From positions 1 to 39,501 of the forward strand of contig NZ_CALMGQ010000013.1 in assembly GCF_937863595.1 (NCBI RefSeq): a stretch of 39,501 nucleotides of DNA. Reading direction: 5' to 3'. The notes under the pieces are model-generated. The model ran no database searches and was not told the DNA's origin. It saw only the letters and a program-made list of their open reading frames with translations. The stretch is from an uncultured Cytophaga sp. (GTDB taxonomy: Bacteria > Bacteroidota > Bacteroidia > Cytophagales > Cytophagaceae). The translations under genes and the position numbers were made by a program. Below, one piece after another: positions 26,153 through 34,069 of this stretch; position 1 is the first letter of the stretch; each line of letters opens with the position of its first letter.

Positions 26153-27294
26153 GCATTCAAGAAGAACGATTTGATACTATTGAAGCTTACTTAAACGGTG
26201 AACTGAATCCTGCTGAAATTGAAAAATTTGAGAAGCAAATTTCTGTTGATCAATCCTTGAAGGATGAATTGGAAAAACATAAGATCGCTAATGCCCTAAT
26301 TGTTGAAAATCGTTTGCTATCAGTTAAAAATATTTTGCAAATAGAAAAAACTAAAGGATCAAATACATCTGGTAATAAACCATTGGGCTTTATTGCCCTT
26401 GCGGTAGTGAGTATTGGTATTGGTGCATCTGTGATATTGTTGAATCAAAAGGACGAATCGATTGCTATTATAAAAGAAACAAAATCAGCGACCGAACGCA
26501 TATCAATTTCGGAAAAAATACATACGGAGCATTCTAATAATGCAAAAAATGAAATTGGCAACAACACAACAAAAGTGATTGCTGATAAATCGCAATCGTA
26601 TGATGCAAGTTCTGAACAAAACACTGGATTTCATAAACATCAAATTCAGGTGATAGAGAAACAGTTGGGTTTGGAGGAAAAAAGCAGCTCGAAAACGGAT
26701 TCTTCAACAGTTACTGTTAATAAACAACAAGTAATCAAACCAGTACAAATAATAGAGAATAAATCAAAAGTTGTGGCTACGAGTATTATAAGCCCCTGCG
26801 ACCAGGTTGCTATTTTGGCAACTATAAAGACAACACCAAGTTGTAGCGATAAAGCCAGTGGAATTATTCTTGTTCAATCGATTAAAGGAGGTACAAAACC
26901 ATATTCCATTTCTTTGTCTTCAAGTACGAACGAAGCTATTAGCAATGGTGATATATCAAAAGGTATCTATAATGCCAAAATAACCGACGCACAAGGATGT
27001 ACACATACCTATTCTGATATTGTTATAGATGAAAAGGAATGTCCAAGAGATTATTCCTTTAATCCATTTTATGGCGATGAAGTATGGAATATCGAACCAG
27101 AATCTTCTACTGGTCAGTTGGTGATATATGATAAAGGCGGTGCATTGTATTTTCAACAAAATATACCCGCAACTACTGTTTATAAATGGTCGGGTATGGG
27201 CAATAACAACCAAATTCTACCAGGATATTATATCTTTGTAATTAAATATGCAAACGGGATGGTTAAAAAAGGTTCTGTTACAATTGTTCAATAA
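26149..27294 (+). CDS. Anti-sigma-like membrane protein fused to SprB-like and type-B T9SS CTD-like domains
   Basis: 381 residues. A cytoplasmic helical N-terminus (1-60: RFDTIEAYLNGELNPAEIEK and a QSLKDELEKHK helix) has the form of anti-sigma domains. One transmembrane helix lies at about 79-98 (LGFIALAVVSIGIGASVILL). A low-complexity linker rich in S, T, K, E and N runs to about 215. An SprB-like module (about 216-297; SCSDKASGIILVQSIKGGTK, GIYNAKITDAQGC) is followed by a type-B gliding/T9SS CTD-like domain (about 301-381; LVIYDKGG, ILPGYYIFVIKY, GSVTIV). No N-terminal signal peptide, so the CTD is tethered to the inner membrane rather than released. The next gene starts right after its stop. 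Regulation of the sigma factor is inferred from position and architecture. Confidence 0.87.
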   Translation: MSIQEERFDTIEAYLNGELNPAEIEKFEKQISVDQSLKDELEKHKIANALIVENRLLSVKNILQIEKTKGSNTSGNKPLGFIALAVVSIGIGASVILLNQKDESIAIIKETKSATERISISEKIHTEHSNNAKNEIGNNTTKVIADKSQSYDASSEQNTGFHKHQIQVIEKQLGLEEKSSSKTDSSTVTVNKQQVIKPVQIIENKSKVVATSIISPCDQVAILATIKTTPSCSDKASGIILVQSIKGGTKPYSISLSSSTNEAISNGDISKGIYNAKITDAQGCTHTYSDIVIDEKECPRDYSFNPFYGDEVWNIEPESSTGQLVIYDKGGALYFQQNIPATTVYKWSGMGNNNQILPGYYIFVIKYANGMVKKGSVTIVQ

Positions 27295-28908
27295 ATGAAA
27301 AAGTTATTCTTCCATATCGTATTTATTCTTTTATCCATTATAGGGTATGGGCAAACTGTTTCTATTCCAGATCCAGCATTTTTGAGTTTCTTAAAATTAA
27401 ATTATCCTTTAACAATAAATGCATCGGATAAGCTTATTATTAGCAGTGCCGCGCAGGTTACGGGTAATATTTCTTGTGGTAGTTTAGGTATTGTAAATTT
27501 AGAAGGTATACAATATTTTTCTCAAGTAACAAAAGTTAGTGCTATTAACAATAATATTGTTTCATTGCCATCTTTATTGCCAATGACTGCATTGCAAACA
27601 TTACATATATATGGGAATCAAATTTCTATAACACCTGATTTTAGGGGGATGGTGAATTTGAAAACGGTTTTGTTATATGATAATGATTTAACACAAATGC
27701 CTCTATTTGGAAATAATCCCATCATCGAAGAAATTATTATTTCAAAGAACAGTATATCATCGATAACAAGCTTGTCGGATGTGCCATCTCTATTAAAATT
27801 AGATATTGGCGAAAATCAACTTACCGTACTTCCTGATCTATCCTTAAATGTGAACTTGCAGGAATTGGTTTGTTGGTCGAATCAACTAACAACGTTGCCT
27901 TCATTAACGAACCTAGTAAATCTAACGCGCTTAAATGCGGGTAGAAATAAATTGACCGTTTTTCCAGATATATCTAAAAATACACAGCTTTCTATTTTGG
28001 CACTTGATAATAATTTATTGACCGTAATACCTAAAAATATTATTGGGTCGGCTAGTTTTACCAGTGTTAAATTGTACAATAATTATTTTACTATCCAAGA
28101 TTTAGGTCCATACGCGGGTATATTAACTGCTTCAAATATATATACATATGTACCAATGTTGCCTCAGGCTGGCGACACGATTGATGCCTATTATAATGAA
28201 TCTGTAATAATACATTCATATGTTGACAATATTGTATTAAATGAAACCTATACCTGGTATGAAGGTATTACTAGTATCGGTAGTAGCTTTAAAGATGCAG
28301 TTACAATAACACAGCCAAGTGGTGTAGGTATAACAAACCGATATATATACGCCAAAATTACACACCCCTCTTTAACATCTTTAGTACTTGTTACAGATAC
28401 TTTTTTAGTGCGCTTTAACCCATGTCCAACTTCTGGAAATGTTACCTATACATCAGATAAAAAAGACTGCGGCAACTCGGGTAAGATTGAAGTAATGGTT
28501 CAAGGTTACGTTGCTCCGCAGACAAGCTATATTTTAACAAGTACGTCGTTTGGTACAATGGAGTATTCTAGTTTAAATAAATTTATAGGATTAAGCGATA
28601 CTGCATATGCCTTGCATGTTGATTTTACATCGACTTGTATGCTGGATTATAACACACACCTTAAAATGCCTCAGGTAGATTGCAATGAAGCATTTATGAC
28701 ACCAAATAATGATGGCGATATGGATACGTATTTCTTCCCTGGTAAAGGCACAGTAATCATCTATGATAAATATGGTAAAGAGGTTAAACGTGCTAGTTTG
28801 CCCTTTGAATGGGATGGTTCAGGAAATAGTGGCTTAGTGCAACCAGGATATTATATCGGAGTGATGAATGGTGGGAAGGATCGGATGAATATTAGTGTGT
28901 TGTATTAA
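27295..28908 (+). CDS. Secreted leucine-rich repeat protein with type-B T9SS CTD
   Basis: 537 residues. Signal peptide at about 1-19 (IIGYGQT). LRRs at about 60-270, of the 22-23-residue bacterial type (LKLDIGENQLTVLPDLSLNV, LTRLNAGRNKLTVFPDIS). A beta-rich Ig-like section (about 285-375) follows, then an SprB-like section (about 380-462, with paired cysteines CPTSGN, DCGNSG). It ends in a type-B CTD (about 465-537; FMTPNNDGDMDTYFF, VIIYDKYGKEV, VQPGYYIG). The likely fate is export by T9SS to the cell surface, with binding by the LRRs. Its ATG follows the anti-sigma stop with no gap, and its C-terminal layout matches that protein's, so the two probably use the same outer-membrane partner. Confidence 0.9.
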   Translation: MKKLFFHIVFILLSIIGYGQTVSIPDPAFLSFLKLNYPLTINASDKLIISSAAQVTGNISCGSLGIVNLEGIQYFSQVTKVSAINNNIVSLPSLLPMTALQTLHIYGNQISITPDFRGMVNLKTVLLYDNDLTQMPLFGNNPIIEEIIISKNSISSITSLSDVPSLLKLDIGENQLTVLPDLSLNVNLQELVCWSNQLTTLPSLTNLVNLTRLNAGRNKLTVFPDISKNTQLSILALDNNLLTVIPKNIIGSASFTSVKLYNNYFTIQDLGPYAGILTASNIYTYVPMLPQAGDTIDAYYNESVIIHSYVDNIVLNETYTWYEGITSIGSSFKDAVTITQPSGVGITNRYIYAKITHPSLTSLVLVTDTFLVRFNPCPTSGNVTYTSDKKDCGNSGKIEVMVQGYVAPQTSYILTSTSFGTMEYSSLNKFIGLSDTAYALHVDFTSTCMLDYNTHLKMPQVDCNEAFMTPNNDGDMDTYFFPGKGTVIIYDKYGKEVKRASLPFEWDGSGNSGLVQPGYYIGVMNGGKDRMNISVLY

Positions 28909-29011
28909 GTAATTTTTTAGTGTATTGGTCGATACACAAATAAATACAAGCGTTCCCGAAGTAGACAGGTCAAATTAAAAATATAAGCATCCTTACAAAG
29001 AATAGTTCGAT

Positions 29012-29056
29012 AAAAAAAAGGTCTAAATTCAATAACTGAATCTAGACCTTTTTTTT
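29012..29056. terminator. Bidirectional terminator between convergent genes
   Basis: The stem has GGTCTAAATTCA (29020-29031) and TGAATCTAGACC (about 29037-29048) with one mismatch, a short loop and A-run/T-run flanks. It ends the sigma operon and, on the other strand, the heptose kinase gene. Confidence 0.85.
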
Positions 29057-29073
29057 ATCTGAAGCACATTAGA

Positions 29074-30090
29074 TCAACTCACAATCCCCAACTTTTCCGC
29101 TTCCGTTTGCAATAGTTTTTGATCGATAGGTACAACACCAACTTGTTCGCATACTAAGCCCCCAGAGAGATTAGATAATGCTGCTAATATAGATGGCTTC
29201 GTATATGCTGCGGCACAAAGTGCAGCTACACTAATTACGGTATCGCCAGCGCCAGATACATCTGCAATTTCTCTGTGGTGTGCAGGTATATGTAAATGCT
29301 CTGATTTATTGGTCCAATAAACACCTTTTTCGGATAAGGTAATTAAAACACTGTCGCATGTTAATAGACGCATCAATTCTTCAACGGTTTGTTCCAGTTG
29401 TTTGCTGTCGTTTAAATTCGAATCTGTTTTAACACCTTCTTTTAATTCTTTTCTGTTTGGCTTAAATAAGCTACAGTTTTTGTATTGTAAAAAGTTACGC
29501 TTCTTGGGATCTACTACCGTAGGGATTCCTTTTGTGTTTGCTTTGTCTGTTACGTATTTAATTAATTCTTCGCTTAAAACTCCTTTGTCGTAATCTTCAA
29601 AAATGATCACGTGGGCCTTTTCTAAAAGCGAATCAATGCGAGTCTTTAATGCATTTAATTCATTCGAGTTTGTTACTTTATCATCTTCTTGATCTACACG
29701 CAACATGTGATGCGCATTTGAAATGATGCGATGTTTTATTGTAGTTACGCGATCCTTACTAGATACAATTCCTTCTGTGGGTAGATTGTTATCTTGTAAT
29801 ATTTTAAGGAAGTTTGTTCCGTCTGCGTCGTCACCAACTAGACCACACAAAAGAGGCGTAGCACCTAATGATTTTATATTCAATGCAACGTTTGCTGCAC
29901 CGCCTGGTCTGATTTCTCTTTTTTCAACTTGAAGAATAGGTACAGGTGCCTCAGGAGAGATGCGATCTACTTTTCCCCATAAATACGAATCAATCATCAC
30001 ATCACCGATGATTAATACATTAAAAGTACGGAAGACCTTGAATAGGTCTTCCGCTGTATGATATTCAATTACTTTAGTTTTGCTAAGCAT
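29074..30090 (-). CDS. rfaE1: RfaE1/HldE-type kinase (D-glycero-beta-D-manno-heptose-7-phosphate kinase)
   Basis: 338 residues, ribokinase/PfkB superfamily. Family-specific stretches: LIIGDVMIDSYLWGKVDRIS, PEAPVPILQVEKRE and RPGGAANVALNIKSLGA. The catalytic C-terminal motif is DVSGAGDTVISV, with the general base Asp. It would phosphorylate heptose 7-phosphate at C1 for ADP-heptose and lipopolysaccharide core synthesis. Only the kinase half is present, so the nucleotidyl transferase must be encoded elsewhere. The start codon lies 22 bp inside the end of the aminotransferase gene, indicating one transcript. Another PfkB carbohydrate kinase is the alternative, but the N-terminal signature favours RfaE1. 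Confidence 0.87.
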   Translation of the reverse strand: MLSKTKVIEYHTAEDLFKVFRTFNVLIIGDVMIDSYLWGKVDRISPEAPVPILQVEKREIRPGGAANVALNIKSLGATPLLCGLVGDDADGTNFLKILQDNNLPTEGIVSSKDRVTTIKHRIISNAHHMLRVDQEDDKVTNSNELNALKTRIDSLLEKAHVIIFEDYDKGVLSEELIKYVTDKANTKGIPTVVDPKKRNFLQYKNCSLFKPNRKELKEGVKTDSNLNDSKQLEQTVEELMRLLTCDSVLITLSEKGVYWTNKSEHLHIPAHHREIADVSGAGDTVISVAALCAAAYTKPSILAALSNLSGGLVCEQVGVVPIDQKLLQTEAEKLGIVS

Positions 30091-31280
30091 TCTTTAATAC
30101 GTTTGATTGCTTCAACGATGTTTTCATCCGATGCAGCAAATGAAATACGAATGTTATTTGGAGAACCAAATGAATCGCCACCTACTGTAGATACAAATAC
30201 ATCGTTTAAGATAAACATAGATAATTCGCTAGACGTATGGATTACGTTTCCGTTTACAGATTTACCTAAGTACGCACTTACATCTGGGAAGATGTAAAAA
30301 GCACCTGCAGGTTTGTTGATTTTCAAGCCTGGTACTTCTTTCAATAAACCAATAATCAAGTCGCGTCTTCTTAAATACGCTTCTTTCATTTTCATTGGTG
30401 CAGAAAGATCGCCTTGTAATGCAGCCAATCCAGCACGTTGCGTGATAGAACATGTTCCAGAAGTAACTTGTCCTTGAAGTTTTTCAGTTGCAGCAGCAAT
30501 GTATTTAGCCGCAGCAATGTAGCCCAATCTCCATCCAGTCATTGCAAACCCTTTAGAGAAACCATTTACAGTAACAACTTGATCTTTGATTTCGTTAATA
30601 GAACCAAGACTAAAGTTTTTACCTTCGAAGTTTATGTATTCATAGATCTCATCTGCAATTGCAATGATCTGTGGGTTTTTCTTTAATAATTCGCCAATAG
30701 CACGTAATTCTGTTTCTGAAAATACAGAACCAGAAGGATTGCATGGAGAAGAATACATAATGGCACGTGTTTTAGGAGTAATTGCTTTTTCAATTTCAGC
30801 AGCAGTTACTTTAAAATCGTTTTCAATTGTACCCGTTAAAATTACAGATTTCCCTTCTGCTAATTTTACCATTTCAGAATAACTAACCCAGTACGGTGCA
30901 AGAATAATTACTTCTTGTCCTTTATCTACTACTGCTTGAATAACGTTTGCCAATGATTGTTTTGCACCTGTAGATACTACAATGTTTTCAGCCGTTACCT
31001 GAATGTTATTTTCTTTAACTAATTTTTCAGCAATTGCAGCACGTAAATCTGCAAAACCAGCAACAGGGCTATAAGAATGATACCCTTCGTCAATAGCTTT
31101 CTTTGCAGCATCCATAACATGTTGAGGCGTCTTGAAGTCTGGCTCACCAACACTTAAGCTGATTACCTTATTGCCTTGAGAAGCTAATTCTCTTGCTTTT
31201 TTTGTCATCGCTAAGGTTTCTGATTCCGCTAAAGAATTTACAACCGTTGAAAGCGTTTGAGTGTTCGTACTTGTTGTCAT
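30069..31280 (-). CDS. Aspartate aminotransferase, PLP-dependent (class I/II)
   Basis: 403 residues, fold type I aminotransferase. SVGEPDFKTPQHVMDAAKKA near the N-terminus is typical of the AspB/AspC Ib subgroup. TGAKQSL is the phosphate-binding turn, YSSPCNPSG has the PLP-contact Asn, and the PLP lysine is in NGFSKGFAMTGWRLGYIAA. The carboxylate-binding Arg is in NNIRISFA near the C-terminus. It transfers amino groups between aspartate or related amino acids and 2-oxoglutarate. It is the first gene of a two-gene transcript with rfaE1. The start, MTTSTNTQ, follows a -7 element by about 30 bp. Confidence 0.9.
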   Translation of the reverse strand: MTTSTNTQTLSTVVNSLAESETLAMTKKARELASQGNKVISLSVGEPDFKTPQHVMDAAKKAIDEGYHSYSPVAGFADLRAAIAEKLVKENNIQVTAENIVVSTGAKQSLANVIQAVVDKGQEVIILAPYWVSYSEMVKLAEGKSVILTGTIENDFKVTAAEIEKAITPKTRAIMYSSPCNPSGSVFSETELRAIGELLKKNPQIIAIADEIYEYINFEGKNFSLGSINEIKDQVVTVNGFSKGFAMTGWRLGYIAAAKYIAAATEKLQGQVTSGTCSITQRAGLAALQGDLSAPMKMKEAYLRRRDLIIGLLKEVPGLKINKPAGAFYIFPDVSAYLGKSVNGNVIHTSSELSMFILNDVFVSTVGGDSFGSPNNIRISFAASDENIVEAIKRIKECLAKLK

Positions 31281-31698
31281 GTGTATGTTTACTATTTTTT
31301 AAAGCAGGAGCAAAATTAATACATTTAGTTGGTTTAACCGCTATGAAGATGGGAAATTTTTACCCGTAATTAAGTATGGTTGAATTGTTTAAATATCAGG
31401 TAAACAGTTGTTTAGTTGTTGGGTTAGCTTGTTTTTTTTATCATATGATAGAAATCAAATAAATAAGTGTTTCTGCAAATAATGCAGATTAAAAATGTGA
31501 ATGGAATAAGCTCAAATTAACAGCTATGTTAGATGGTGATTATAAAGCATACATTCTATAAATAAATATCAAATCTATTTCAAAAAACATATTTCAATAT
31601 TTAAAAAAGATAAAAATTCCATTACCTTGTATTTAAATTTTTCAACCAAAATTGTAATAAGCTTTTTGCCTTAGGCTTTTAGCTTTAAGCTTAAAAAA
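31281..31698. other. Divergent intergenic region, aminotransferase / ROK kinase
   Basis: About 418 bp without a gene. It holds the aminotransferase promoter element at the left and, just before the ROK gene, an AAGCTT-word cluster (31659-31692: AAGCTTTTTG, TAGCTTTAAGCTTAAAA) that can form imperfect hairpins. No RNA gene recognised. Confidence 0.5.
31311..31318 (-). promoter_or_regulatory. Putative -7 element of the aminotransferase operon
   Basis: On the minus strand TAATTTTG matches TAnnTTTG exactly, 30 bp before the ATG at 31280. No convincing -33 box at the usual distance. Confidence 0.5.
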
Positions 31699-32574
31699 AT
31701 GTTTAAAATAGGAATAGATTTAGGTGGTACAAAAATAGAAACGATTATTTTGGATTCGGAAGGGAAAGAAATATATCGAAACCGAGTATTAACGCTGCAG
31801 GAAAGAGGGTATAAAGCGATTGTCACAACCCTAGCAGAGTGTTATTCCAATGCTGTTACTTTTATTATGGGTAAGGAGCATACTTTCGGAATTGGAACAC
31901 CAGGCTCCATCTCTCACAAAACAGGTTTGATGAAAAACTCAAATACGCTGTGTTTAAATGAAAAACCTGTGTTAAAAGATCTTGAACGTATGATTAATAG
32001 ACCTGTTGCGATAGAGAATGATGCAAATTGTTTCGCAATGGCTGAAGCATCTGTAGGCGCAGGGAAGGGGTATGCAAATGTATTTGGAGTGATTATGGGC
32101 ACAGGGTGTGGTGGTGGTATTGTATTCAATAATACATTGCTCAAAGGATTGCAATCATTGGGTGGCGAGTGGGGGCATATGACCATTGATTCCAATGGAC
32201 CTCTGTGTTATTGTGGTAAAAGAGGTTGTGTAGAAACCTATATTTCGGGTACTGGCATTTCAAATAGATATTTTGATCTCACGGGAAAACGCCTCCCAAC
32301 CAAACATATTTTAGATGCTGAAACGGCAGAGGCCGTAACAGTGAAATCCATGTTTTTTGAACAATTTGGTCGTGCACTGTCTAATATTATTTCTATTCTC
32401 GATCCAGATATAATAGTTATTGGGGGCGGCTTGTCAAATTATCCGCTACTATACTCTTTGGGTGTAGAACAAGTAAATAACTATATTTTTGGTCATGAAT
32501 TGGATACGCCAATTGTGCAACATAAAACAGGCGATAGTGCTGGTGTTATTGGTGCTGCATGGATCGGGATTTGA
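31699..32574 (+). CDS. ROK-family sugar kinase
   Basis: 291 residues. The N-terminal ATP phosphate-1 motif is GIDLGGTKIETIILD. The catalytic Asp is in IENDANCFAMAEA. ROK signature: GVIMGTGCGGGIVFN, with GGEWGHMTI supplying the zinc-ligand His, and the cysteine cluster CYCGKRGCVETY. The adenosine motif is VIGGGLSN. The family includes fructokinase, glucokinase, N-acetylglucosamine kinase and N-acetylmannosamine kinase; the sugar cannot be told here. No repressor-type helix-turn-helix, so it is an enzyme rather than a ROK regulator. It is not in an obvious operon. Confidence 0.92.
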   Translation: MFKIGIDLGGTKIETIILDSEGKEIYRNRVLTLQERGYKAIVTTLAECYSNAVTFIMGKEHTFGIGTPGSISHKTGLMKNSNTLCLNEKPVLKDLERMINRPVAIENDANCFAMAEASVGAGKGYANVFGVIMGTGCGGGIVFNNTLLKGLQSLGGEWGHMTIDSNGPLCYCGKRGCVETYISGTGISNRYFDLTGKRLPTKHILDAETAEAVTVKSMFFEQFGRALSNIISILDPDIIVIGGGLSNYPLLYSLGVEQVNNYIFGHELDTPIVQHKTGDSAGVIGAAWIGI

Positions 32575-32723
32575 TAGCATTCTTGTTGGGTGTGAAATTT
32601 AACCTAAACGGAGGTCGTGTAGAATTTTTATAAAAATATACGCGATTGAAATTTTTCATGAGAGAAAATATAAGTAGTATCCTTCATTATAAATTACAAT
32701 AAAAATTCGTTAACTTAAACATT

Positions 32724-33347
32724 ATGTCAGAAACAACTAATACAGTAAACCAAGATGTTGTAGCATTTTTTCAATCCAATAGTTTTTTTATTGATGAAAA
32801 AGTAAATATCTTCAAATTTGAAAATGCATATAATATTTATGGAGAAACTGGCGAGCATATAGGTGCCATTACTCAGCGCTTATCAATAGGAGAAAAAATG
32901 CTTCGTTTATTGGTGAATAAAAAGATGCTCCCATACACCTTAGTTGTTCAAAGTTTGAATGGCAATGTATTGACAACGATTCAACGTGGGTGGACACTTT
33001 TTATGTCAAAAATTGATGTGAAAGATGCTAGTGGTGTAACAATCGGCTATGTAAAACAAAAGTTTAAATTTTTCAAGCCAGAATTTCAAATTTTAAATGC
33101 TTCAGAACAGGTAATTGCAACCATTACAGGAGACTGGAAAGCATGGAATTTTGATATCAATAATGCTACAAAGAACCCAATAGGAAAGATCAGTAAAAAG
33201 TGGGCTGGTGCAATGAAAGAAATATTCACTACTGCCGATAAGTATAATGTTGTACTTGATCCGGCTTTCGAATTAACTATTGAGTATAAACAAATCATAG
33301 TGTCCTGTGCCATAACTATTGATATGGTTTTAAAGGAAAGTAAATAA
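32724..33347 (+). CDS. LURP-one/scramblase-like protein
   Basis: 207 residues, no signal peptide. The chain is a run of beta-strands with the pattern of the LURP-one-related/phospholipid-scramblase Tubby-like fold: an opening FFIDEKVNIFKFENAYNIY strand pair, then GEHIGAITQR, LFMSKIDVKDASGVTIGYVK, FQILNASEQVIATITGDWKA and NPIGKISKKW. It ends in a hydrophobic helix (YKQIIVSCAITIDMVL), as is normal for the barrel's core helix. Role in bacteria not established. The META lipoprotein follows after 26 bp and is probably cotranscribed. Confidence 0.78.
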   Translation: MSETTNTVNQDVVAFFQSNSFFIDEKVNIFKFENAYNIYGETGEHIGAITQRLSIGEKMLRLLVNKKMLPYTLVVQSLNGNVLTTIQRGWTLFMSKIDVKDASGVTIGYVKQKFKFFKPEFQILNASEQVIATITGDWKAWNFDINNATKNPIGKISKKWAGAMKEIFTTADKYNVVLDPAFELTIEYKQIIVSCAITIDMVLKESK

Positions 33348-33373
33348 TATAGTACCCTAAACGTTTTAATTTT

Positions 33374-33874
33374 ATGAAAAAAGTAATCTTGTTATCCGCA
33401 CTTTTAGTAATGGTTTTAGCATCGTGCAATTGTTCTAAAACTACAAGTTCTTCGAGTGCAAAAAGTGTTGAACCATCTTCAGCTCCTGTTTCATCCAATA
33501 CTTCTGCAGAAGAAATGGATTTAGAAGGAACTTGGGAATTGGTTTCTATCGTAAGTGAAACACTTCCGTTTAAAGATTTATTTCCTGGACAGAAACCAAC
33601 TATTGTATTTGATGCGCGTCCAAAACAAGTTTCAGGCTCAACAAGTTGCAATACCTATACTGGGTCATACGCTCTTGATGGCAGAGCACTTTCTTTTGGT
33701 AATGGAATGGCTATGACCAAAATGGCTTGTCAAGGGAATGGCGAAGCCGTTTATGTAGAGCGTTTAAACAAAGCAAATATGATTTTTATTAAAGATCAAT
33801 CTACCTTAATGCTACTAGACGGAAATACAGCACTGTTGGAATTTAAAAAAATAATGGGAGCAAAAAGTTATTAA
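33374..33874 (+). CDS. META-domain (HslJ-like) lipoprotein
   Basis: 166 residues. Lipoprotein signal with lipobox MVLASC (Cys near residue 18), followed by a Ser-rich spacer (SSSSAKSVEPSS, about 26-45). The META domain covers about 50-160, with LEGTWELVSI, the SGSTSCNTYTGSY signature, and GMAMTKMACQG as the second cysteine motif. By family it sits in the envelope; HslJ is linked to novobiocin resistance and heat shock in E. coli, though the function is not known in Bacteroidota. 26-bp gap to the scramblase-like gene. Confidence 0.9.
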   Translation: MKKVILLSALLVMVLASCNCSKTTSSSSAKSVEPSSAPVSSNTSAEEMDLEGTWELVSIVSETLPFKDLFPGQKPTIVFDARPKQVSGSTSCNTYTGSYALDGRALSFGNGMAMTKMACQGNGEAVYVERLNKANMIFIKDQSTLMLLDGNTALLEFKKIMGAKSY

Positions 33875-34069
33875 TATTATAACGAATTCTACTTTGTTAT
33901 TTTATAAATTAAAATTATTCAGTGTAATTTGAATTGCGACTGAAGCTTGCAGTGGTTGTGTCTTTTCGACCAACTATTTGATAAAAAATTGCTCCAACGT
34001 ACAAACTTGGCAAGGTAGGACTAATGTCAGTCTTAATTAATATATGTTTCAATTTAGTTTTATGATGTT

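Noticed and set aside
27295..28908. Calling the LRR protein a host-invasion internalin
   Set aside because: The LRR type is common in environmental bacteria, and the T9SS CTD and sigma context point to surface sensing or adhesion. No invasion-related feature is present.
30069..31280. Several short plus-strand and minus-strand open frames overlapping the aminotransferase
   Set aside because: Shadows of a well-supported gene; no independent start sites or family similarity.
31659..31692. AAGCTT-word cluster before the ROK kinase as a terminator or riboswitch
   Set aside because: Only short imperfect pairing is possible and no conserved RNA core is recognisable.
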